Below are positions 57,548 through 64,000 of a stretch of DNA of 64,000 bases, piece by piece. The stretch comes from Mycobacterium sp. Aquia_213 (lineage in GTDB: Bacteria > Actinomycetota > Actinomycetes > Mycobacteriales > Mycobacteriaceae): NCBI RefSeq assembly GCF_026625985.1, contig NZ_CP113116.1:1860001-1924000 (forward strand). The letters run 5' to 3'. The notes under the pieces are model-generated. The model ran no database searches and was not told the origin of the DNA. It saw only the letters and a program-made list of their open reading frames with translations. Made by a program: the position numbers and the translations under genes. Within the stretch, counting starts at the first letter, position 1; the number at the start of each line of letters is the position of its first letter.

Positions 57548-58792
57548 TTATCCGTTCGGCCGGGCAAACTTCGGTGCGTGCTCGGACAGCGGGCCGATCG
57601 CCACCAAATAAGCGAGTAATCGCCGCAAGGCCGGGAACCGGCTGGCCAGTTGAACGCCCCGGGGCGCATTGGCATCGCTTCCGGCCACCACGTCGGCGAC
57701 CACTTGGGCGTGGATCGTCCGTTGTACGGCCTGGATGATCGCCGTGGGTATCCAGCGGCGAACCTGCACCCGCAACAGCTCCCGAGTGGTTACCCGCCCG
57801 GCTTGCAGCGGGCCGGCCAGCAAGCGTGCGGTGGCTACGGCATCGGCGACCGCGAGGTTGATTCCGACGCCCCCGACCGGCGACATCGCGTGCGCCGCGT
57901 CGCCGATGCACAGGGCGCCGTCGGTGTACCAGCGGCGCAGCCGATTGAGCTGTACGTCAAGCAGTTTCACGTCATCGAACGACGACAGCGTGCCGACTCG
58001 GTCGGAAAGCCAGGGCACCAGACTCACCAGCACCTGGTGCAACGCCTCGATGCCCTCGGCTCGCATCTCGGTGTCGGTGCCCTTGGGAATGATGTAGGCG
58101 ATCTGGTAGTAGTCGCCGCGGTCGATCATGATGAGCCCGTGTCCGGCCACGAACCTGCCGGCAAGTCCGCTCGGGTCGTCGGCGTGCCGAGGCAAGCGGA
58201 ACCACCACACATCCATCGGGGCGCCGAACCCTCGCGGTTCGAGCCCGATCGCGGAGCGCACCGTGGACCCGCGCCCGTCGCAGGCCACCGTCAGCAGGGC
58301 GCGCATCTGCTTGCTCTCACCGCTCGGGTCGCGGTAGGTGACGCCGGTGACGCGGTCGCCGTCGCGAACCACTCCGGTCACCTCGGTGCTGCGCAACAGC
58401 CGGAAGGTGGGTTCCGTCTCGGCCGCCGAGGCCAACAACTCCAGGAAGTCCCACTGTGGCACCAGGGCGATGTGTTGGTGTGCACCCGGCAGGTGGGACA
58501 GGTCGAGGTTCAACGGTTGGCCTTGCATCTCTAATTGGATGGTGTCGATCAGACGGTGCGGGATCTGGGCGAACCGCGATCCCAAGCCGAGTTCGTCAAG
58601 CAGGCGCAACGTGCTCGCGTGCACGGTGTCGCCCCGGAAGTCACGCAGGAAATCGGCGTGTTTTTCCATCACCGTGACTCTTACGCCGCCCCGCGCTAAC
58701 AGCAGGCCAAGCACCATACCGGCGGGACCGCCGCCGGCGATGACACAGGTGGTTTCCTCGGATGCGACAGGCACTCGCCGATCTTGACACAT
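57548..58792 (-). CDS. FAD-dependent monooxygenase/oxidoreductase (PHBH fold)
   Basis: A 414-residue flavoprotein: FAD-binding VIAGGGPAGMVLGLLLARGGVRVTVMEKH at the N-terminus, the DG-type motif VACDGRGSTVRSAIGLEPRG, and CIGDAAHAMSPVGGVGINLAVADAVATARLL. It belongs to the aromatic hydroxylase group and resembles mycobacterial proteins of unknown substrate. Start ATG 58792 leaves 28 bases to the divergent small membrane gene; GTG 58777 is also possible. Lies 76 bases upstream of treH on the same strand. Confidence 0.85.
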   Translation of the reverse strand: MCQDRRVPVASEETTCVIAGGGPAGMVLGLLLARGGVRVTVMEKHADFLRDFRGDTVHASTLRLLDELGLGSRFAQIPHRLIDTIQLEMQGQPLNLDLSHLPGAHQHIALVPQWDFLELLASAAETEPTFRLLRSTEVTGVVRDGDRVTGVTYRDPSGESKQMRALLTVACDGRGSTVRSAIGLEPRGFGAPMDVWWFRLPRHADDPSGLAGRFVAGHGLIMIDRGDYYQIAYIIPKGTDTEMRAEGIEALHQVLVSLVPWLSDRVGTLSSFDDVKLLDVQLNRLRRWYTDGALCIGDAAHAMSPVGGVGINLAVADAVATARLLAGPLQAGRVTTRELLRVQVRRWIPTAIIQAVQRTIHAQVVADVVAGSDANAPRGVQLASRFPALRRLLAYLVAIGPLSEHAPKFARPNG

Positions 58793-58820
58793 TGGTGTTT
58801 CGACTGCTCGGACGAATAGT

Positions 58821-59024
58821 GTGAGCCCGGTGAACGGGTTCCTCAATTGGTGGGACGGAAATGAGCTGTGGATTTCCGGACTTCCCTTCGTGCTGCAGGC
58901 CATGGTGGTGATGCCGGTCGTGCTGGCGGTCGCCTACTTCGCGGCGGTGGCGCTGGACGCCGTGCTCAGCAAAGGCATCGAATTGCTGCAGCGCGCGCGT
59001 CGGATCGACGGGACGCCCAGGTAA
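58821..59024 (+). CDS. Small membrane protein (Rv2401A-like)
   Basis: A 67-residue protein with one long hydrophobic segment (LPFVLQAMVVMPVVLAVAYF...AVALDAVL) and a basic C-terminus (LQRARRIDGTPR). GTG 58821 or GTG 58830 could be the start. It sits where M. tuberculosis has Rv2401A, a small conserved membrane protein before the sulfate transporter operon. Function unknown. Confidence 0.65.
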   Translation: MSPVNGFLNWWDGNELWISGLPFVLQAMVVMPVVLAVAYFAAVALDAVLSKGIELLQRARRIDGTPR

Positions 59025-59029
59025 CCCGC

Positions 59030-59107
59030 ATGCCCCGGTCTCACGTGACGTTGGTTCTCGTCACGCTCGTGGTGTTGGTGATCGTCGCGTGGTGGGTGAC
59101 GCACTGA
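59030..59107 (+). CDS. Possible 25-residue membrane micropeptide
   Basis: ATG at 59030, five bases after the preceding small gene, opens a 25-codon frame: a basic start (MPRSHV) followed by an almost pure Val/Leu/Ile helix and a WW pair near the end. The composition suits a single membrane span. No ribosome-binding site is obvious; coupling to the upstream gene is possible. Support is only composition and position. Confidence 0.3.
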   Translation: MPRSHVTLVLVTLVVLVIVAWWVTH

Positions 59108-59165
59108 GGCGGGCGCGCTGACTTGCGCCGAGACCCGGTCCGGTGGCGGGCCAGTGAATTCCTGT

Positions 59166-59171
59166 TAGGCT
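59166..59171 (+). promoter_or_regulatory. -10 element of a leaderless promoter
   Basis: TAGGCT matches the mycobacterial TANNNT -10 pattern. Seven bases follow before the A of the ATG at 59179, the spacing expected if transcription begins at that A. This supports leaderless translation of the Cys-rich short ORF. Confidence 0.55.
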
Positions 59172-59178
59172 TCGCGCC

Positions 59179-59235
59179 ATGCACGTGGCATCCGTTGTCT
59201 TGGACTGTCATAACTGCATGCACTGTTGTCGCTGA
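59179..59235 (+). CDS. Polycysteine leader peptide upstream of the sulfate transporter operon
   Basis: An 18-codon ORF encoding MHVASVVLDCHNCMHCCR, with four cysteines in the last nine residues and two adjacent near the stop. It begins right after a suitable -10 element, so it is probably leaderless. In M. smegmatis, leaderless short ORFs rich in Cys codons act as cysteine-responsive attenuators of sulfur operons; position before subI and composition match that class. When cysteinyl-tRNA is scarce, ribosomes would stall at the Cys codons and alter access to the subI start 113 bases downstream. The ORF is clear; regulation is inferred. Confidence 0.72.
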   Translation: MHVASVVLDCHNCMHCCR

Positions 59236-59348
59236 CTACCAACCCCGTATGCGGTCTGGTATGGAGTAGGCGAATTCCCCTTCAGTTCTATATGCCATTC
59301 CGCAGCAACGGGAACAAGATCCGTAAGTCCCGCATTGGAAGGCCGCGA

Positions 59349-60386
59349 ATGTTCAACGACATCGGCAGCGCACGGCGCTGGCGACCTTTCGGCGCGCTCG
59401 CGCTGATTTCCGTTGTCGTCGCGGCATGTAGTCCCGGCCCCAGTGACGTCGTTGGCGGCGGGGGGCCGTCGGGCGCGCACACCACCGTCACGCTGGTTGC
59501 GTACTCCGCGCCAGAACCCGGATGGAGCAAGGTGATTCCCGCATTCAACGCCTCCGAGGAGGGCAAGGGTGTGCAAGTGATCACTTCGTATGGAGCCTCC
59601 GGCGACCAGTCTCGAGGGGTGGCCGAGGGGAAGCCGGCCGACCTGGTGAATTTCTCGGTCGAACCGGACATCACTCGATTGGTCAAGGCGGGCAAGGTTT
59701 CCAAAGACTGGAATACCGATGCCACCAAAGGCATCCCGTTCGGGTCGGTGGTGACGTTCGTGGTACGCAAGGGCAATCCGAAGAACATTCGGGATTGGGA
59801 CGACCTGCTGCGGCCCGGGATCGAAGTCATCACGCCCAGCCCGCTGAGTTCGGGATCGGCCAAGTGGAATCTGCTCGCGCCGTACGCCGCCAAAAGCGAT
59901 GGCGGCAGGAATGGCCAAGCGGGGATCGACTTCGTCAGCCAGTTGGTGCGCGACCATGTGAAGTTGCGGCCCGGGTCGGGACGGGAAGCCACCGACGTTT
60001 TCGTCCAGGGCAGCGGCGACGTATTGATCAGCTACGAGAACGAGGCCATCGCCACTGAGCGGCAAGGGAAGCCGGTCGAACACGTCACCCCACCCCAGAC
60101 CTTCAAGATCGAAAATCCGTTGGCGGTGGTCACGACGAGCCCGCACCTGGATTCCGCGAACGCGTTCAAGAACTTCCAGTACACCGCCGCGGCGCAGAAA
60201 GTGTGGGCGCAGGCCGGTTTCCGGCCGGTCGATCCCGCGATCGCCGCCGAATTCCGGAGTCAGTTCCCGGTGCCGGCGAAACTCTGGACGATCGCCGACC
60301 TGGGCGGCTGGGCCACGGTGGATCCCCAACTGTTCGACAAGAACAACGGCAGCATCACCAAGATCTATACGAAGGCCACCGGATGA
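59349..60386 (+). CDS. subI: Sulfate-binding lipoprotein of the sulfate ABC transporter
   Basis: A 345-residue periplasmic-type binding protein with a lipoprotein signal (lipobox VVAAC, Cys27). The sulfate/thiosulfate-binding family pattern is TLVAYSAPEPGWSKVIPAF, SYGASGDQSRGVAEGKPADLVNFSVEPD, ITPSPLSSGSAKWNLLAPY and DVLISYENEAIA. ATG 59349 has GGAAGG at 59337-59342 and puts the signal at the N-terminus; the frame is open back to TTG 59226, which overlaps the leader ORF. Stop overlaps cysT (ATGA). Orthologue of Rv2400c. Confidence 0.93.
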   Translation: MFNDIGSARRWRPFGALALISVVVAACSPGPSDVVGGGGPSGAHTTVTLVAYSAPEPGWSKVIPAFNASEEGKGVQVITSYGASGDQSRGVAEGKPADLVNFSVEPDITRLVKAGKVSKDWNTDATKGIPFGSVVTFVVRKGNPKNIRDWDDLLRPGIEVITPSPLSSGSAKWNLLAPYAAKSDGGRNGQAGIDFVSQLVRDHVKLRPGSGREATDVFVQGSGDVLISYENEAIATERQGKPVEHVTPPQTFKIENPLAVVTTSPHLDSANAFKNFQYTAAAQKVWAQAGFRPVDPAIAAEFRSQFPVPAKLWTIADLGGWATVDPQLFDKNNGSITKIYTKATG

Positions 60387-61267
60387 CGGCGGCGATCGTC
60401 CCGGATCCCGAGGCGATCCGGGTCCAGCTCGACGAGCCCGAGGGTAACGGGCCGCGCCGGCCGTCGGGGCTGGTCCGGCCGGGGCCCACATCGCTGCGGG
60501 TCGGCGTGGCGACGGTATGGCTGTCGGTGATCGTGCTGCTGCCGTTGGCCGCGATCGCCTGGCAGGCCGCCGGTGGTGGCTGGCACGCCTTCTGGCTGGC
60601 GGTCACGTCGCACGCGGCAGTGGATTCGTTCCGGGTGACCCTGACCATCAGCCTCGGGGTCACGGTGGTCAACACCGTGTTCGGTCTGCTGATCGCCTGG
60701 ATTCTGGTGCGCGACGACTTCTTCGGTAGACGACTGGTCGATACCGTCATCGACTTGCCGTTCGCGCTGCCGACGATTGTCGCCAGCCTGGTGATGTTGG
60801 CCCTGTACGGAAACAACAGCCCGGTGGGCTTGCACCTGCAGCACACCGCGTGGGGTGTGGCAGTTGCACTGGCGTTCGTCACCTTGCCATTCGTGGTGCG
60901 CGCGGTTCAGCCGGTGTTGCTGGAAATCGACCGCGAGACCGAAGAGGCGGCCGCGTCGCTGGGCGCCAGCGGCCCGAAGATCTTCACCTCGGTGATCCTG
61001 CCGTCGCTGCTGCCGTCTCTGTTGTCCGGTGCGGGACTGGCGTTTTCGCGGGCCATCGGCGAGTTCGGTTCGGTGGTGCTGATCGGCGGGGCGGTGCCCG
61101 GCAAGACCGAAGTCTCGTCGCAGTGGATCCGGACCTTGATCGAGAACGACGACCGTACCGGCGCCGCGGCTATATCCATTGTGTTGCTGCTGATCTCATT
61201 CTTTCTGCTGTTCATTCTGCGAATCGCGGGTGTCCGCGCTGCGCGGCGGGAGGGGAGTGGCTCGTGA
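60383..61267 (+). CDS. cysT: Sulfate ABC transporter permease CysT
   Basis: A 294-residue permease. Membrane segments begin at VATVWLSVIVLLPLAAIAW. The EAA loop that contacts the ATPase is visible: EIDRETEEAAASLGASGPKIFTSVILPSLLPSLL. Starts at an ATG overlapping the subI stop and ends overlapping the cysW GTG. With CysW it forms the membrane channel for sulfate and thiosulfate. Orthologue of Rv2399c. Confidence 0.94.
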   Translation: MTAAIVPDPEAIRVQLDEPEGNGPRRPSGLVRPGPTSLRVGVATVWLSVIVLLPLAAIAWQAAGGGWHAFWLAVTSHAAVDSFRVTLTISLGVTVVNTVFGLLIAWILVRDDFFGRRLVDTVIDLPFALPTIVASLVMLALYGNNSPVGLHLQHTAWGVAVALAFVTLPFVVRAVQPVLLEIDRETEEAAASLGASGPKIFTSVILPSLLPSLLSGAGLAFSRAIGEFGSVVLIGGAVPGKTEVSSQWIRTLIENDDRTGAAAISIVLLLISFFLLFILRIAGVRAARREGSGS

Positions 61268-62082
61268 CGTCGTCGCCGTGGGTTCGTTACCTCACTCGGT
61301 ATCTCGGCCTGTCGTACGTCTTTGTGCTGTTGATAGTTCCGGTCTCGGTGATCCTGTGGCGGACCTTCGAGCCGGGGGTGGGCCAGTTCTATGACTGGGT
61401 GAGTACGCCGGCAGCGCAATCGGCGCTGGACTTGTCGCTGCTCGTGGTGGCGATCGTGGTGCCACTCAACGTGGTCTTCGGTATTCCCACGGCATTGGTG
61501 CTGGCGCGCAACAGGTTCCGCGGCAAGGGTGTGTTGCAGGCGGTCATCGACCTGCCCTTCGCTGTCTCGCCGGTCATCGTGGGCGTCGCCCTGATCCTGT
61601 TGTGGGGGTCGGCTGGTGCGTTCGGGTTTGTCGAAAGAGACTTCGGCTTGAAGGTCATCTTCGGCCTGCCGGGCATAGTCCTCGCCAGTATCTTCGTCAC
61701 GCTGCCGTTCGTGGTCCGTGAAGTCGAACCGGTGCTCCACGAATTGGGAACGGACCAAGAACAGGCGGCCGCGACACTGGGTTCTAGTTGGTGGCAGACC
61801 TTTTGGCGGATCACCCTGCCTTCTATCCGATGGGGTCTGACCTACGGCATCATGCTGACCATCGCGCGCACGCTCGGTGAATACGGGGCGGTGATCATCG
61901 TGTCGTCCAACCTGCCCGGGAAATCGCAGACACTGACGCTGTTGGTCTCCGACCGCTACAACCGGGGCGCCGAGTACGGCGCCTACGCGCTATCCACACT
62001 GCTGATGGGAGTCGCCGTGGCCGTTCTGATCGTCCAGGTGATTCTCGACATTCGCCGAGCACGGGCGAACAAGGTTGCTTGA
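61264..62082 (+). CDS. cysW: Sulfate ABC transporter permease CysW
   Basis: A 272-residue permease with about six helices (YLGLSYVFVLLIVPVSVILW at the start) and the EAA loop LGTDQEQAAATLGSSWWQTFWRITLPSIRWGL. GTG 61264 overlaps the cysT stop by four bases. The open frame extends upstream within cysT and is disregarded. Orthologue of Rv2398c. Confidence 0.94.
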   Translation: MTSSPWVRYLTRYLGLSYVFVLLIVPVSVILWRTFEPGVGQFYDWVSTPAAQSALDLSLLVVAIVVPLNVVFGIPTALVLARNRFRGKGVLQAVIDLPFAVSPVIVGVALILLWGSAGAFGFVERDFGLKVIFGLPGIVLASIFVTLPFVVREVEPVLHELGTDQEQAAATLGSSWWQTFWRITLPSIRWGLTYGIMLTIARTLGEYGAVIIVSSNLPGKSQTLTLLVSDRYNRGAEYGAYALSTLLMGVAVAVLIVQVILDIRRARANKVA

Positions 62083-62097
62083 CAAGGAGACACGGAT

Positions 62098-63168
62098 ATG
62101 ACCGCCACCAAGACAGACAACGCGATCATCGTTCGCGACGCCAACAAACGCTACAACGATTTCGTGGCGTTGGATCACGTGGACTTCGTGGTCCCCACCG
62201 GTTCACTGACGGCATTGCTGGGGCCCAGTGGCTCGGGCAAGTCAACCCTGTTGCGCACCATCGCCGGTCTCGACCAGCCCGACACGGGAAGCGTGACGAT
62301 TAACGGGCTCGACGTGACCCGGGTGCCGCCGCAGCGGCGCGGCATCGGATTCGTGTTCCAGCACTACGCCGCGTTCAAGCACATGACGGTCCGCGACAAT
62401 GTCGCGTACGGATTGAAGATCCGCAAGCGCCCCAAGGCCGAGGTCAAGGAGAAGGTCGACAACCTGCTGGAAGTCGTGGGGCTCAGCGGATTTCAGGGTC
62501 GCTACCCCAACCAGCTCTCCGGCGGTCAGCGACAGCGGATGGCGCTGGCGCGAGCGCTGGCCGTCGACCCGCAGGTGCTGCTGCTCGACGAGCCGTTCGG
62601 CGCGCTGGACGCCAAGGTTCGCGAGGATCTGCGGGCCTGGCTGCGGCGCCTGCACGACGAGGTCCACGTCACCACGGTGCTGGTCACTCACGATCAGGCC
62701 GAGGCGCTGGACGTGGCCGATCGGATTGCGGTGCTCAACAAGGGCCGCATCGAGCAGGTCGGGTCCCCGACCGAGGTCTACGACGCTCCCGCGAACTCGT
62801 TCGTGATGTCGTTCCTGGGCGCGGTCTCGACACTGAACGGCAGTTTGGTTCGCCCGCACGACATCCGGGTCGGCCGCAATCCCGAGATGGCGATCGCCGG
62901 AGGTGACAGCGCCGCCGAGTCCATCGGAGTGGTGCGGGCGACCGTCGACCGGGTCGTGGCACTGGGTTTCGAGGTGCGCGTCGAGTTGACCAGCGCGGCC
63001 ACCGGCGGCAATTTCACCGCTCAGATCACCCGAGGTGACGCCGAGGCGCTGGCCCTGAAGGACGGGGACACCGTCTACGTGCGTGCGACCCGCGTGCCGT
63101 CCAGCATCACCGATGCTGCGCCGTCCGGCGGTGCCGACGAAGATCAGAGCACTTTGACGTCGGCCTGA
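62098..63168 (+). CDS. cysA: Sulfate ABC transporter ATP-binding protein
   Basis: A 356-residue ABC ATPase: Walker [11 protein letters not shown]-loop [14 protein letters not shown], signature [15 protein letters not shown], Walker [16 protein letters not shown] and the H-loop [14 protein letters not shown]. The C-terminal 120 or so residues form a TOBE-like regulatory domain ([19 protein letters not shown]). AAGGAGA lies just before the ATG, 15 bases after cysW. Last gene of the operon. Orthologue of Rv2397c. Confidence 0.95.
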   Translation: MTATKTDNAIIVRDANKRYNDFVALDHVDFVVPTGSLTALLGPSGSGKSTLLRTIAGLDQPDTGSVTINGLDVTRVPPQRRGIGFVFQHYAAFKHMTVRDNVAYGLKIRKRPKAEVKEKVDNLLEVVGLSGFQGRYPNQLSGGQRQRMALARALAVDPQVLLLDEPFGALDAKVREDLRAWLRRLHDEVHVTTVLVTHDQAEALDVADRIAVLNKGRIEQVGSPTEVYDAPANSFVMSFLGAVSTLNGSLVRPHDIRVGRNPEMAIAGGDSAAESIGVVRATVDRVVALGFEVRVELTSAATGGNFTAQITRGDAEALALKDGDTVYVRATRVPSSITDAAPSGGADEDQSTLTSA

Positions 63169-63171
63169 GAG

Positions 63172-63501
63172 TTATTGCAGCGTCGACCAGTAGGGCGGCT
63201 GTTGGGTCAGCCGCTCGATGTATTCGGTGACCGTCAGCTCGTCGGATTCAGCGGTGTCATCGCCGTGGGCGAATGGGCACCATCGTGGATCGGCTTCGAT
63301 GATCCACACCGCTTCGAGTTCCACCTCGGGTACCGGGGCGCCCGGCGCCGGTGAAATCAGGTCCGCGGCGAATCCTTCTGCGCCGGGCCAGGTCAGGCCG
63401 TCGCTGTAAATGACCTCGTTGTTCCGGTTTTGCGCCACGACGTGGTAGTGCGGCAGGCCGGCCAGATGCTCGGCGAGCCGGTGCGGGTCATGATCGCCCA
63501 T
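63172..63501 (-). CDS. Conserved hypothetical protein
   Basis: A 109-residue acidic, soluble protein with no membrane segment or recognised domain: HRLAEHLAGLPHYHVVAQNRNNEVIYSDGLTWPG, then a Pro-rich turn and VELEAVWIIEADPRWCPFAHGDD. Starts at ATG 63501. Convergent with cysA, whose stop is four bases away. Looks like a small mycobacterial protein of unknown function. Confidence 0.65.
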   Translation of the reverse strand: MGDHDPHRLAEHLAGLPHYHVVAQNRNNEVIYSDGLTWPGAEGFAADLISPAPGAPVPEVELEAVWIIEADPRWCPFAHGDDTAESDELTVTEYIERLTQQPPYWSTLQ

Positions 63502-63551
63502 TGCGCCATGTTAGTGGTGCAAGCGATCTGGTGTCAGGCCACTCGGGCCGC

Positions 63552-64000
63552 TCAGGCCGCGATCTGGCCGGCGGCCGCCTCGGCGAAGCGATCCAGCACC
63601 GTCTCGGCCACCAAACGATGGGCGCCCAGTGGGGCAGCCATCTCGATACCGGCCTTCGCGGCGAACCTTTGCACCCGATCGGGTATCAGTCCCGGGGCCA
63701 GGAACCACGGCGCAATGACCACTCGGCGGGCGCGCTGGCGGCGCAACCTGCCCAGCGATTCGGTCAGCGAACGTTCCTGCTGGGTGGCGAACGCGGTGGT
63801 TGCCCCCGCCCAAGACGTGCCCGCCAACAGCTTTGGCGCGACCCGGCCCGTGCGCGCGTTCACCGCCGGGTCGGATGTGCCGATCGCCACCACGAGGACA
63901 CCGACACTGTCATCGAGGCGCGAGACCCCCAACTCCGTCACACGCCGGCGCAGCACCGACACCAGCCGGTCGTCCTCGCCGAGCACCGGTGCCTGCCACA
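63552..64000 (-). CDS. CbiX/sirohydrochlorin chelatase-type protein (5' end outside window)
   Basis: The frame is open to the right edge, so the N-terminus is missing. The visible C-terminal half matches the CbiX/SirB class of chelatases (LDDSVGVLVVAIGTSDPAVNARTGRVAPKLLA, RRVVIAPWFLAPGLIPDRVQRFAAKAGIEMAAPLGAHRLVAETVLDRF). M. tuberculosis has such a gene (Rv2393) next to cysH and nirA, and sirohaem is the cofactor of sulfite reductase. That links it to the neighbouring sulfate uptake operon. It is transcribed towards the hypothetical gene. Confidence 0.8.
   Translation of the reverse strand, partial: WQAPVLGEDDRLVSVLRRRVTELGVSRLDDSVGVLVVAIGTSDPAVNARTGRVAPKLLAGTSWAGATTAFATQQERSLTESLGRLRRQRARRVVIAPWFLAPGLIPDRVQRFAAKAGIEMAAPLGAHRLVAETVLDRFAEAAAGQIAA

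Overview
The window is high-GC, densely packed actinobacterial chromosome. Gene content and order identify a mycobacterium. Most genes are in the same relative order as the Mycobacterium tuberculosis segment from Rv2434c down to Rv2393, read in the opposite direction: mechanosensitive channel, proA, MoxR/VWA pair, nadD-rsfS-gpgP-octT-degV, then comEA-comEC-holA, rpsT, the ATP-grasp/alpha-E/transglutaminase trio, rnz, a CBS protein, lepA-lppR, treH, subI-cysT-cysW-cysA and a CbiX-type chelatase. I infer a non-tuberculous Mycobacterium. The species cannot be named from what is here. No rRNA, tRNA, CRISPR array, insertion sequence or prophage was seen.

Two accessory blocks interrupt this backbone. 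Block 1 (9.4-35.3 kb) lies between the degV and comEA orthologues, where M. tuberculosis carries eis. It holds an mmpS-mmpL pair, an unassigned oxidoreductase, and a set ordered fadD (FAAL) < PE-PPE hydrolase < mmpL10 < papA3 <> pks. The PKS is about 3,700 residues and bimodular. The set matches the trehalose polyphleate (TPP) locus known from M. smegmatis and M. abscessus. Both acyltransferase domains carry the malonyl-type HAFH motif, which fits unbranched phleic acids rather than the methyl-branched acids of DAT/PAT. Two acyl-CoA dehydrogenase genes close the block. Expected flow: FadD activates the starter, Pks builds the polyphleic chain, PapA3 acylates trehalose, MmpL10 exports the intermediate, and the secreted PE-PPE enzyme finishes acylation outside the membrane.

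Block 2 (43.0-50.5 kb) lies between the transglutaminase and rnz orthologues. It is a compact set of ESX-1 secretion-associated homologues (EspB, EspA/EspE, EspC/EspF, EspH and EspL types on the plus strand, EspK type convergent). It has no EccA-E, MycP or EsxA/B gene beside it. A family 9-like glycosyltransferase sits between espK and rnz.

The right end (59-63 kb) is a sulfate ABC transporter operon. In front of it is an 18-codon, apparently leaderless ORF ending in a Cys-rich run, which looks like a cysteine-responsive attenuator. Several intergenic regions (5.9, 12.9, 35.5 and 39.3 kb) hold strong inverted repeats that the genes do not explain.
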